Origin: a candidate division WOR-3 bacterium
GTDB lineage: Bacteria; Hydrothermota; Hydrothermia; UBA1063
Direction: 5' to 3'
Assembly: GCA_039803545.1 (NCBI GenBank)
Contig: JBDRYS010000001.1
Coordinates: 1,003,406 to 1,067,405, forward strand
DNA length: 64,000 nucleotides
Below the pieces are notes generated by a model. It was given only the letters and a program-made list of their open reading frames with translations. It made no database searches and was not told where the DNA came from. Of this stretch, positions 34,209 to 42,679 are shown piece by piece (position 1 is the first letter of the stretch; every line of letters starts with the position of its first letter). The translations under genes were made by a program, and so were the position numbers.

Positions 34209-34333
34209 AAAGCTTGGTTCCATTCACTTTCCGATTCTTTTGAAAAGTTATAGGGTTACAACTATCTCCTCTCAAATATTACTTTTTGTACCTAAATTTC
34301 ACCCCGAAATTTTCTGAGTACCACTTATTCAGA

Positions 34334-34361
34334 TTGACTGTTCGAGTTTTTTTGCTATAGA
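34334..34361 (+). promoter_or_regulatory. Promoter of the ferredoxin gene
   Basis: TTGACT (34334-34339) and TATAGA (34356-34361) are 16 bases apart. Transcription would begin near 34369, giving a leader of about 20 bases with AAGGAGGT before the ATG. The rest of the 182-base gap from 34209 shows nothing else I can name. Confidence 0.6.
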
Positions 34362-34390
34362 ATTTTAGACACGCAAATAAGGAGGTAGCC

Positions 34391-34585
34391 ATGGCAAAGA
34401 AAGTCAGAATAGACCCTGATCTCTGTGTTGGCGATGCAATATGCACGGATATTGCTCCCGATGTTTTCTATATGGGTGACGATGGCCTTGCTCATGTAAA
34501 ACCTGGAATGGAAATGAGCGGTGACAGAGCAGATGTTCAGGAAGCCGCTGAACAGTGCCCTGGAAGCGCAATAATTATTGAGTAG
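34391..34585 (+). CDS. Ferredoxin, single-cluster, CxxDxxC type
   Basis: The 64-residue product is a small electron carrier. The cluster ligands are in LCVGDAICTDIAPDVF and EQCPGSAI: Cys-x2-Asp-x2-Cys with a distant Cys-Pro. The second ligand position is aspartate instead of cysteine, as in the Pyrococcus furiosus ferredoxin, which holds a [4Fe-4S] cluster with one Asp ligand and readily converts to [3Fe-4S]. The gene stands alone between its own promoter and a strong terminator. Its partner is unknown. Confidence 0.92.
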   Translation: MAKKVRIDPDLCVGDAICTDIAPDVFYMGDDGLAHVKPGMEMSGDRADVQEAAEQCPGSAIIIE

Positions 34586-34622
34586 AATAGAAAATAAGAA
34601 AGTCCTAAACCACCCCCTCCTG

Positions 34623-34656
34623 CCCCAGGGATTTCTATTCCCTGGGGTTTGTTTTT
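34623..34656 (+). terminator. Rho-independent terminator after the ferredoxin gene
   Basis: CCCCAGGG (34623-34630) and CCCTGGGG (34640-34647) form an eight-base stem with a nine-base loop, followed by TTTGTTTTT. The T tract ends seven bases before the obg ATG. Confidence 0.9.
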
Positions 34657-34663
34657 AATTAAA

Positions 34664-35659
34664 ATGAAACAGGAAACCTTTGTAGACCTTGTAAAAATAA
34701 TTGTTAAAGCCGGAAAAGGCGGAAATGGGCTTGTACACTTTTTAAGGGAAAAATACAAACCTTTTGGCGGACCCGACGGAGGTGACGGCGGGGACGGTGG
34801 AAATGTATACGCCATCGGTGATAGGTCATTGAAAACGTTGCTGGATTTTAAATACAAAAGAATTTATGAGGCTGAAGATGGTAAGAACGGCGGCCCTAAC
34901 AATAGAACAGGGAGAAAGGGAAGAGACCTTTACATAAAAGTACCACTGGGAAGCGTTTTCTACGATGAAGAAACCGGTAAATATTTAGGTGAAATCACAG
35001 AGCAGGGCCAGACCCTATTACTGGCAAGAGGCGGAAAAGGTGGAAGAGGAAACACCCGATTTGCTACACCCACCAATAGAGCACCGAGAATTGCAGAAGA
35101 GGGAACGGAAGGAGAACAGAGAACCATTAGAATAGAGCTGAAGCTTCTTGCTGATGTTGGGATTGTAGGACTTCCAAACGCGGGGAAAACAACCCTTCTC
35201 AACGCCTTAGTCGGAACAACAGCCAAAACCGCCGATTACCCCTTCACCACTTTGACCCCTAACTTAGGGGTTTATGATGAAGGTGAGGGTCCAAGGTTCG
35301 TTTTGGTAGATATCCCCGGTATAATCAAGGATGCCCACAAGGGCAAGGGGCTGGGGCTAGCGTTTCTAAGGCATATTGAAAGAACAAGGGTTTTGCTTAT
35401 CCTGTTAGACGCTTCCCAGAATAATCTCGAAGAACAATATAGAACGATTATGGAAGAACTCTCTTCTTATAAACCAGAACTACTCAAAAAGCCAAGAATA
35501 GTTGCCGTCAACAAAATAGATTTAGTCCCCACACCACCTTCATTAAACGTTAATGAAGAAGTATACTATATATCAGCCTTAAAAAGGATCGGGCTTGAAG
35601 AGTTGAAAAGGGGGATTGAAAGATGTCTAAGGAAGACAGAAGTGGCAAAGGACGACTAA
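34664..35659 (+). CDS. obg: Obg-family GTPase
   Basis: Obg is an essential GTPase linked to 50S subunit assembly and stress control. The 331-residue product has the glycine-rich Obg domain (GKGGNGLVHFLREKY, GGPDGGDGGDGGNVYAIGD), then the G domain with GLPNAGKTTLLNAL, DIPGII and NKID. The C-terminal OCT domain is missing, as in many thermophiles. The ATG at 34664 is chosen; the frame reaches a TTG in the terminator T tract five codons earlier, which is unlikely. It has no Shine-Dalgarno sequence and starts seven bases after the ferredoxin terminator. Confidence 0.93.
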   Translation: MKQETFVDLVKIIVKAGKGGNGLVHFLREKYKPFGGPDGGDGGDGGNVYAIGDRSLKTLLDFKYKRIYEAEDGKNGGPNNRTGRKGRDLYIKVPLGSVFYDEETGKYLGEITEQGQTLLLARGGKGGRGNTRFATPTNRAPRIAEEGTEGEQRTIRIELKLLADVGIVGLPNAGKTTLLNALVGTTAKTADYPFTTLTPNLGVYDEGEGPRFVLVDIPGIIKDAHKGKGLGLAFLRHIERTRVLLILLDASQNNLEEQYRTIMEELSSYKPELLKKPRIVAVNKIDLVPTPPSLNVNEEVYYISALKRIGLEELKRGIERCLRKTEVAKDD

Positions 35660-36207
35660 CGGAACAGGAAATTGAACAGCTATTGAAATCCAATAACCTC
35701 TTAGAGAAGTTTAAAGCCGTTGAACTACTTAAAGAGAGAAAAAGCTTAGACAGGCTTTTAGGTCTTATATTTTCAGAAAGCTGGCACCTAAGGGAAAAGG
35801 TTCAGGAAGCCCTTTCTCAATTCTCACTCAACGAACTGGCGAATAAGCTAATACCGTTACTTGATGAAAAGATCTGGTATGTAAGGGCTGCAGCAATTAA
35901 CATTCTTGGAAATTTGGCCATAAAAGAACTGGAAAACAAAAGCGCTGAAGGGGAAGCCGTTGAACAAGAAGAAGCAAGTTTGCCGAAAGGGTATGAAAGA
36001 ATAGGGGAACTATTTGATATTATAACTCCCCACCTTCTTGAAAAAAATGAGGTTGTAAGAGCAAAGACAGCAAGAGCCGTTGCTCAAATTTGTACTCTTG
36101 TACCCTATTTGAAAGGCAAATTATCGAGTGAGCAGTGTGCTATTGTGGAAAACCAGCTGAGAGAGATGAAGGAATTTGAAATACTGCAAAAGTTTTTAAA
36201 TTTGTGA
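35623..36207 (+). CDS. HEAT-repeat-like protein of unknown function
   Basis: The 194-residue product is all-helical with pairs of amphipathic helices resembling HEAT repeats (LEKFKAVELLKERKSLDRLL, IWYVRAAAINILGNLA, VVRAKTARAVAQICTLV). There are no catalytic motifs or membrane segments, so a protein-binding scaffold is likely. It begins 37 bases inside the obg gene and its stop overlaps the mfd start by four bases. Its partner may be Obg or Mfd, but this is position only. Confidence 0.7.
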   Translation: MSKEDRSGKGRLTEQEIEQLLKSNNLLEKFKAVELLKERKSLDRLLGLIFSESWHLREKVQEALSQFSLNELANKLIPLLDEKIWYVRAAAINILGNLAIKELENKSAEGEAVEQEEASLPKGYERIGELFDIITPHLLEKNEVVRAKTARAVAQICTLVPYLKGKLSSEQCAIVENQLREMKEFEILQKFLNL

Positions 36208-38981
36208 ATATCCTGAAATCACCCTACCCAATTTATACTTTGCATCCTTCTGGTTTTAAAACTCTAAATCTGCTGCACCATTTAGAAAAGCACAATGTAG
36301 TCTTCCACTCGAAAACAGATGAAGACGAAAAAATTATTGAAGATGAAGTAAACTCCCTTTCTGGATTTTCCGCATATACCTTTGACGAAAACCTTGAAAA
36401 CAAAATAAGCTCTCCTATAAGGAATCTAATTATCGTAAAGGACAAAAAAGAACTTGATTATGCAAGGGAGATTCTTTCAACGCTGAGTTTCTTTAAAATT
36501 AGACAAGGCGAAGAAATAAGCCTTACCCATGTTGCGGATCTGCTATCGGAAAAAAATTTCGAAAGGACAAACATTGTTGAAAAACCCGGAGAATTTGCAG
36601 TCAGAGGTGGAATTCTCGATATATTTTTGCATGGTAAAAGGGAACCAATAAGACTCGAGTTCTCAGGCAATAAGGTTCTTTCCATAAGGATATTTGATCC
36701 AGAAACCCAGAGATCTATTAAATCGGTAAGCGAGGTAACAATATTCAGTACGAGAAGTAAGGCAGAGAGCAATACCAGCTTCATAATTATTGAGGAGTTA
36801 GAGGGAAATTCCCCCTTTTCTGTTTTGCACAATTTCAACTATTTAGGAAAGGTTGAACTCTTAAAAGGCGAAATAGAAAGATTAAAAAGCGAAGGCTACG
36901 AGATATACTTCTTTGCCTTTGGAGAAAATAAAGAGAAGTTTTTTGAAGAACTGCTAGGATGCCGCGTTATACAGGGGAAAATTTATAACGGGTTTGTTTT
37001 TCCTTTAGAAAAAATCGCTGTTTTTACCGAGACCGAATTAAGGGGAATTAAGCATCGACGGTGGATAAGGAAAGAACACTATGGTGAAAGAATTGAAGAC
37101 TATACAGACCTCAAAGTAGGCGATTACCTCGTGCATCTCGATTTTGGTATAGGTCGCTTTGCAGGATTGGAAAGAATAGAAATCGAAAACATAAAATATG
37201 ATACCCTGAGAATTGAATATAAAGACGGCATAGTAAATATTCCTGTCCATAATCTCTCTAAGGTTGAAAAATATGTAGCCGAAGAAAATGAAAGAGTAGA
37301 AATCTCTACCCTCGCCTCCCCCCGCTGGCAGGTGAAGAGAGCAAAAGCGCTCCTTGAAACTTACAAATTTGCAATGGAATTGTTAAAAATCCACTCTTAC
37401 AGGAAAAAAGAAAGAGGATTTATTTATAAGCCTGTGCCGGAATTGGAATACAAACTCTACGCTGAATTTCCTTATGAGGAAACAGAAGGGCAGATCAGGG
37501 TTATGGAAGAGATTTTTGAGGACATGGAATCGCCCAAAATTATGGATAGATTAGTCGCTGGAGAAGTTGGATTTGGAAAAACAGAAATTGCATTAAGAGC
37601 AGCTTTTAGAGCCGCCGTTAACTCTTTTCAAACCGTAGTATTAGTACCAACAACTTTACTGGCTCTTCAACACTATACAAATTTCACCAAAAGACTCGCC
37701 AATTATCCCGTAAAAGTCGCAATGCTTTCAAGATTAACTCATCCCAGGGAAAAGGATGAAATATTTCAAGGCCTTGCGGAAGGTAAAATCGATATCGTCA
37801 TCGGAACCCATGCTCTTCTAAGAAGTGATATTAGCTTTTTTAACCTGGGGTTGCTTATAATTGATGAAGAACATCGCTTCGGCGTGGAAGATAAAGAGAT
37901 CATAAGGAAGAAATTTCCAATGGTTGATACCTTAAGGCTTACTGCTACACCCATACCCAGAACCCTTTATATGAGTCTTGGTAAAATCTACGACCTCTCA
38001 ATTCTTGATACCCCGCCTCCAGGCAGAGAAGCAGTAGAGACTTACGTTGGAAAATTCGATAAAGAAATTATAAAACAAGCTATCCTTTTTGAAATTGAAA
38101 GAAACGGAAAGGTCTTTTTTGTTAATAACCGGATCAACGGCATAAGAGAAATAGTTAATATGCTTAAAGAAATGTTTCCGGATCTAAGAATTGGTTATGC
38201 CCATGGAAGGATGCCTAAAAACCTCCTTGAGGATATCTATATAAATTTTTACCTTGGGGCTTATGACATACTTGTATCAACGCCCATAATTGAGGCTGGC
38301 GTTGATTTCCCTGAAGCCAACACCATAATAGTTAATAATGCCCACACCTTTGGACTGGCCGATTTACATCAGCTTCGAGGTAGAGTTGGAAGGGGTATAA
38401 AGAAAGGATATGCCTATTTTCTAACTCCTTCCGAAATTTCAGAAGAAGCAAGAAAACGACTTTCAATAATCGAGAAGCATTCTGAACTGGGTTCTGGTTT
38501 CAAAATTGCGATGAAGGACCTCGAACTTAGAGGTGCTGGTGAGATCCTTGGCAAAAAACAACATGGATTTGTGAGAACAATAGGACTCGAAATGTTTTTC
38601 AGATTGTTGGAGCAGGCTATCTTAGAACTTGAGGGGCAAAAGTTTACAGAAAAAGAAGTAAAAGTTAAAACCGATGCTTACATTCCTTATGACTATATAG
38701 AAGATGAAAATATCCGACTATCTTTTTACAAAAAGCTTGCTGACGCAAAGACAGAAGAACAGCTTCAAAGGCTGAGGGAGGAACTAATTGACAGATTTGG
38801 ACCTATTCCAAAGGAGGTAGAAGAACTCTTTTATGTTCAGAGGATTAAGATTTTGACGGCAAGTAAAGAAAACATAAAAGGGGTAGTGGTCGAGCCTTCG
38901 GAATTAATTCTTGAAACTTCCGAAGGAAAGAAAAAGCTTAAAAGAGGCCTCGATATTGAATTCCTGAGAAAATGGGCTTAA
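36204..38981 (+). CDS. mfd: Transcription-repair coupling factor Mfd, short form
   Basis: Mfd removes stalled RNA polymerase and recruits UvrA to the lesion. The 925-residue product begins at a GTG overlapping the stop of the previous gene. It has a reduced N-terminal UvrB-homology region, the RNA-polymerase-binding domain (LKVGDYLVHLDFGIGRFAGL near residue 305), the RecG-like motor with Walker A GEVGFGKTE, LLIIDEEHRFGV and RLTATPIPRTLYMSL, then STPIIEAGVDFPEANT and QLRGRVGRG, and the TRCF C-terminal domain. It is about 200 residues shorter than the E. coli protein, mostly at the N-terminus. Confidence 0.94.
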   Translation: MNILKSPYPIYTLHPSGFKTLNLLHHLEKHNVVFHSKTDEDEKIIEDEVNSLSGFSAYTFDENLENKISSPIRNLIIVKDKKELDYAREILSTLSFFKIRQGEEISLTHVADLLSEKNFERTNIVEKPGEFAVRGGILDIFLHGKREPIRLEFSGNKVLSIRIFDPETQRSIKSVSEVTIFSTRSKAESNTSFIIIEELEGNSPFSVLHNFNYLGKVELLKGEIERLKSEGYEIYFFAFGENKEKFFEELLGCRVIQGKIYNGFVFPLEKIAVFTETELRGIKHRRWIRKEHYGERIEDYTDLKVGDYLVHLDFGIGRFAGLERIEIENIKYDTLRIEYKDGIVNIPVHNLSKVEKYVAEENERVEISTLASPRWQVKRAKALLETYKFAMELLKIHSYRKKERGFIYKPVPELEYKLYAEFPYEETEGQIRVMEEIFEDMESPKIMDRLVAGEVGFGKTEIALRAAFRAAVNSFQTVVLVPTTLLALQHYTNFTKRLANYPVKVAMLSRLTHPREKDEIFQGLAEGKIDIVIGTHALLRSDISFFNLGLLIIDEEHRFGVEDKEIIRKKFPMVDTLRLTATPIPRTLYMSLGKIYDLSILDTPPPGREAVETYVGKFDKEIIKQAILFEIERNGKVFFVNNRINGIREIVNMLKEMFPDLRIGYAHGRMPKNLLEDIYINFYLGAYDILVSTPIIEAGVDFPEANTIIVNNAHTFGLADLHQLRGRVGRGIKKGYAYFLTPSEISEEARKRLSIIEKHSELGSGFKIAMKDLELRGAGEILGKKQHGFVRTIGLEMFFRLLEQAILELEGQKFTEKEVKVKTDAYIPYDYIEDENIRLSFYKKLADAKTEEQLQRLREELIDRFGPIPKEVEELFYVQRIKILTASKENIKGVVVEPSELILETSEGKKKLKRGLDIEFLRKWA

Positions 38982-39010
38982 ACTTTTACCAAACAAAATT
39001 GGAGGTGTTT

Positions 39011-39811
39011 ATGTTAAGAAAATTATTTTTTATGGGGCTAATCCTTTTAATTAGCCTCACAAGCTGCAAGAAAGAAAAAGGTGAAGTGGTCGCAAAAGTG
39101 GATGGCATCAATATCACTAAACAGGAACTGGAAATACAAACTCCAGAAGGATTCAAAGGCGACCCAAGGGTCGCAAATGAAATTTTAAATCAATACGCAA
39201 ATGAAGTTTTATTGTACAAGGCGGCAAAAGATGAAGGTTTTCTCAAAAGGGAGGACTTAAAGGCCCAAATTAAGGTAACGACCATCAAAGTGGTTAGCCA
39301 ATACTATTTAAACGAAAAATTGCAAAATGTAAATGTAACCGAAGATGAAATAAATCGAGAGTTGCAGAAAACCAAGCCATATTTTTCCAAGAAGATTGAT
39401 ATGCTGGTTCTATACTACTCCGATCCCTCGAAAGCTTCTCAATACAAGCAGCTCCTTTATAACCCATATCCAGTTATTGTTTCCGAAGTAAACAAACTTA
39501 ACCCACAAGAAGTTCAGGTTGCCCCGCTAAGTGAAAACCTCGGAGTTATTTATTACACCTACGGTGAAGACCTCTTCAAGATTATTAACAATTTAAAGGT
39601 TGGAGAAATATCCGAACCAGTTCCTCTTCGGCAAACTGGGTATTACGCCCTAATAAAAATTCTTAACATTCAAAATGCAGAAATCAATGAAAATGACATA
39701 AAAGATTTTCTGCATAAAACTTTAATTTCAATAAAGCAAAGCCAACTAAGGGATTCTATTTTAACTGCACTCCAGAACAAATATAAAATTTCGGAGGTCA
39801 AAGGGAAATGA
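39011..39811 (+). CDS. SurA-like lipoprotein with degenerate parvulin region
   Basis: The ATG at 39011 has GGAGGTG just upstream; an earlier ATG at 38972 lies inside the mfd tail. The 266-residue product has a lipoprotein signal with lipobox LISLTSC, then a SurA-N-type region (VVAKVDGINITKQELE, VANEILNQYANEVLLYKAA) and a C-terminal part with KVGEISEPVPLRQTGYYALIK, where parvulins have their substrate groove. Catalytic residues of the isomerase are not clear. It probably is a membrane-anchored periplasmic chaperone paired with the next gene. Confidence 0.78.
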   Translation: MLRKLFFMGLILLISLTSCKKEKGEVVAKVDGINITKQELEIQTPEGFKGDPRVANEILNQYANEVLLYKAAKDEGFLKREDLKAQIKVTTIKVVSQYYLNEKLQNVNVTEDEINRELQKTKPYFSKKIDMLVLYYSDPSKASQYKQLLYNPYPVIVSEVNKLNPQEVQVAPLSENLGVIYYTYGEDLFKIINNLKVGEISEPVPLRQTGYYALIKILNIQNAEINENDIKDFLHKTLISIKQSQLRDSILTALQNKYKISEVKGK

Positions 39812-41073
39812 GAAGAACAGGACTACTTGTACTGCTTCTCTCAGGTTTTTTATATGCCCAGACTACTATAGAAGATAAGGTCGTCGCACGGGTTGGTGAC
39901 GAAGTAATAACTCTATCTGAACTAAACGAACTTTATGAGAACTACAAAAATCTCTACCCCAATATGAGCGAAAAGGACCTTAAAAACTCGATACTCCAAG
40001 AATTGATTAATAACAAGTTAATCTTACAGGCAGCAAAAAAGGATACGACAATTGCTAAACCCGGGCCAGAGGAAATAAACCAGGCCCTCGAGGAGAGAAT
40101 TAAATACTTTGAGCAGCAATATGGAACCGAAAACTTCGAAAATATGCTGAAAAGTCAAGGCCTGACAAGGGAAAGCCTAAAAGAGATGTACAGGGAAAAT
40201 ATCTCTGACGAAATCCTGGTTCAAAGGTATATTGACAAATATGTAAGGCCTAAAATCCAGGTAACCCCTCAGGAAATACGCAACTTTTACGACCAGTACA
40301 AAGACTCTTTAAAAGAGCCGGATATGTATAGAATTTCGCACATCTTCATCAGGGTAAAGGTAGATTCTGCGCAAGAAGCCGTGGCTCTCAAAAAAGCCCA
40401 ATCACTTTACAATCAGCTTACGAAAGGGGCCAGTTTTGAAGACTTGGCCAATAGATACTCCGACGACAGAGAATCCGCAGCATATGGAGGAGCAATAGGT
40501 ACAATTCCCAAAAACTTTTTCCCACCAGAAGTCCAGGAAAAACTGGACAAGTTGAATCCCGGCGAAATATCAGAGCCTATAAGGGGCGACAACGGTTATC
40601 ACATTTTTAAAATGGTTAGCAAAACTGCAACGAGCTACCAACTAAAACATATCTTAGTAAAAGTAGAGCCCAAAGCTGAGGAATGGAATAAAGCATACCA
40701 GAAAGCCCTATCCATTAAAAATAAAATAGACGTACAAAAACAGGATTTCGAAAGTCTTGCAAAAACATACTCTGATGATGAGGAAACAAAGGACTTAGGT
40801 GGAGACCTTGGATGGGTTCCCTACACAAATCTACCAGACGAATACAAGCAAAAATTAGCCAATGCGAAAGTTGGAGATATTATTATAATCAAAACACAAA
40901 ATGGCTATGACATTGTAAAAGTGACCGACAAAAAACAGGGCAAAGTTCCCGAATTTTCAGAGGTGCAGAACAACATCAAACAATATATCGAGAATGTAAA
41001 ATTGCAAGAAGAGCTTTCAAAGCTTATTGAGGATTTAAAGAAAAAGACTTTTATTGAAATAAAAGAATTTTGA
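39808..41073 (+). CDS. SurA-like periplasmic peptidyl-prolyl isomerase
   Basis: SurA proteins escort outer-membrane proteins through the periplasm. The 421-residue product has a signal peptide (MRRTGLLVLLLSGFLYA), a SurA-N domain (DKVVARVGDEVITLSEL), and two parvulin domains: one from MYRISHIFIRV to GYHIFKM (about residues 172-270) and one from YQLKHILVKV to GYDIVKV (about 285-380). Both keep the fold-defining YSDD and G-x-L/I-G elements. It overlaps the lipoprotein gene upstream by four bases. Symbol surA is not given because orthology cannot be tested here. Confidence 0.88.
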   Translation: MRRTGLLVLLLSGFLYAQTTIEDKVVARVGDEVITLSELNELYENYKNLYPNMSEKDLKNSILQELINNKLILQAAKKDTTIAKPGPEEINQALEERIKYFEQQYGTENFENMLKSQGLTRESLKEMYRENISDEILVQRYIDKYVRPKIQVTPQEIRNFYDQYKDSLKEPDMYRISHIFIRVKVDSAQEAVALKKAQSLYNQLTKGASFEDLANRYSDDRESAAYGGAIGTIPKNFFPPEVQEKLDKLNPGEISEPIRGDNGYHIFKMVSKTATSYQLKHILVKVEPKAEEWNKAYQKALSIKNKIDVQKQDFESLAKTYSDDEETKDLGGDLGWVPYTNLPDEYKQKLANAKVGDIIIIKTQNGYDIVKVTDKKQGKVPEFSEVQNNIKQYIENVKLQEELSKLIEDLKKKTFIEIKEF

Positions 41074-41372
41074 GGATAGACCTTTTTTTGAAAAAGGTTG
41101 GAATCTTAGAATCCCGCTCAAAGGCAAGGGATGTTACTATTAAAGTTAATGGACAAGAGAAAAAGCTTTCCTATGAAGTAAAAATCGGCGACGAGGTTGA
41201 AATTACTTTGGAAGATGGAAGCTACCTTAGATTCCAGGTTTTGGACATTCCTTCCCAAAATGTTCCCAAAAACAAACGTTCGCTATATATTAGAATAATT
41301 GAGCAAGGAAAGTTATCTAACTTTTTAGAAAAAGAAGCGAGTTTCTTAAAATGGTTATTCGAAAATCATTAA
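41070..41372 (+). CDS. S4-domain RNA-binding protein (Hsp15/RqcP-like)
   Basis: The 100-residue product starts at a TTG overlapping the stop of the isomerase gene. Its N-terminal half is an S4 domain: MRIDLFLKKVGILESRSKAR, VKVNGQEKKLSYEVKIGDEV. Small S4 proteins of this size (Hsp15, RqcP) bind rRNA or the peptidyl-tRNA in stalled 50S subunits. The C-terminal half is specific to this protein. It overlaps the TPR lipoprotein gene by 22 bases. The precise role is inferred. Confidence 0.8.
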   Translation: MRIDLFLKKVGILESRSKARDVTIKVNGQEKKLSYEVKIGDEVEITLEDGSYLRFQVLDIPSQNVPKNKRSLYIRIIEQGKLSNFLEKEASFLKWLFENH

Positions 41373-42661
41373 TCTTTGCTACGCTTCTTGCCACTTCTTG
41401 TGCTTACTTCAATACCTTCTACAACACCGAGAACTATTTTAAAGAGGCAGAGAAAATTTACAGAGAAAAAGGGCAACTAACAAGAGAAGCATCGACAAAC
41501 TACAACAAAGTCATCGAAAAAAGCTCTAAAATCTTCGAATACTACAAAACCTCTCAGTACGTTGACGACGCCCTATTTTATACTGCAATTGCATATAAAA
41601 GACTGGGTAACTACTCGCAGGCAAAAATAAAATTTGAGGAACTTTTTAAATATTTCCCCAATTCAAAATATCGCAAAAAAGCCCTCTTAGAGTATGTTGA
41701 TCTTCTTATTACAATGAACTACTTAGACGAAGCTAACGCAACAATAAAGAAAAATCCTGAACTTGCAAGGGATCAAGATTTTCTCGCAGTCAAATCAAAA
41801 CTCCTATATGTCAATGGTGAATACAGAGACCTTTTGAACCTCGTAAACGATAACTGGAAAGCCCTTCAAAAAAACCCTTTTAAAAAAGCAATTTATTCTC
41901 TGGCTTTAGAGGCTGCGGTAAAAACCGGAAACATAGATATAGCGGAAAAGGTTTTAAAACAACTGGAGAAGCTTGTGAGCAGTGACAATGAAAGGGCTTA
42001 TTTAATGACGACAAGGGCAACTATTCTTGCAAACAAAGGAGATTACGAGCAAAGCATCAAAGTTTTAGAAGAGTCAAACCTTCCGGAAAATTCGATCCCA
42101 TATAGAAACATAAAATACGAAAAGGCAAGGATATTAACTCAGGCGGGGCTTTACGATAGAGCCTTAGAAGAACTCAAAGCCATTGAGGAAAAATCAATTC
42201 GAGATTCGGTATATTTCAAGGCACTCTTTTTGAAAGGGAAAATAATGGAAACCCTCGATAGCTTAAGTATAGCTCTTTCCATATATCAGGATTTAAGAAA
42301 CTTTCCAATATCACAAGCAATGAGAGAAGAAGTTGAACTAAGGTATAAGACTCTACTGGAAGTTTCATCGGATACTCTCGAAGAATCAGACGAAAGTAAA
42401 CTTCGCAAGGCGGAGCTCTTCCTTTACGACCTTAAGAATCCCGAAAAAGCTTTAAAGATATACGAGGAACTTACTCAAAATGCAAAAAGTGAAAATGTTA
42501 AACTCAAAGCCTTATACGCTGAAATGCTGGTCTATTTATATCATCTGAAGGATGAGGGAAAAGCCAGGGAAATAGCTGAAAGAATAGTTTCAGAATACCC
42601 TGAAAGCACTCAGGCCTCAAAGATTTTAGAACTAAACCTGTTGAATGTTAAAAAAGAATAA
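41351..42661 (+). CDS. TPR-repeat lipoprotein
   Basis: The 436-residue product has a short lipoprotein signal with lipobox LLATSC, followed by YFNTFYNTENYFKEAEKIYR, a start common to TPR lipoproteins of FCB bacteria. About ten tetratricopeptide-type helix pairs follow (DDALFYTAIAYKRLGNYSQAKIKFEELF, split here as DDALFYTAIAYKRLGNYSQA and KIKFEELF; ALEELKAIEEKSIRDSV). Resemblance to BamD-type lipoproteins is general only. It sits between SurA-like genes and the kinase operon, whose promoter lies inside its 3' end. Confidence 0.75.
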   Translation: MVIRKSLIFATLLATSCAYFNTFYNTENYFKEAEKIYREKGQLTREASTNYNKVIEKSSKIFEYYKTSQYVDDALFYTAIAYKRLGNYSQAKIKFEELFKYFPNSKYRKKALLEYVDLLITMNYLDEANATIKKNPELARDQDFLAVKSKLLYVNGEYRDLLNLVNDNWKALQKNPFKKAIYSLALEAAVKTGNIDIAEKVLKQLEKLVSSDNERAYLMTTRATILANKGDYEQSIKVLEESNLPENSIPYRNIKYEKARILTQAGLYDRALEELKAIEEKSIRDSVYFKALFLKGKIMETLDSLSIALSIYQDLRNFPISQAMREEVELRYKTLLEVSSDTLEESDESKLRKAELFLYDLKNPEKALKIYEELTQNAKSENVKLKALYAEMLVYLYHLKDEGKAREIAERIVSEYPESTQASKILELNLLNVKKE

Positions 42662-42669
42662 CTTATAAT
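42641..42669 (+). promoter_or_regulatory. Promoter of the vWA-FHA-PP2C-kinase operon
   Basis: TTGAAT (42641-42646) and consensus TATAAT (42664-42669) are 17 bases apart. The -10 box ends ten bases before the vWA ATG at 42680, so the leader would be about three bases with no Shine-Dalgarno sequence. The -35 box lies inside the last codons of the TPR gene, so this operon can be expressed apart from it. Confidence 0.65.
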
Positions 42670-42679
42670 TTTTCACATT

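Noticed and set aside
34196..34220. Repeated AAGCTT after the GT2 gene as a terminator
   Set aside because: The stem would be six A+T-rich bases without a T run; too weak.
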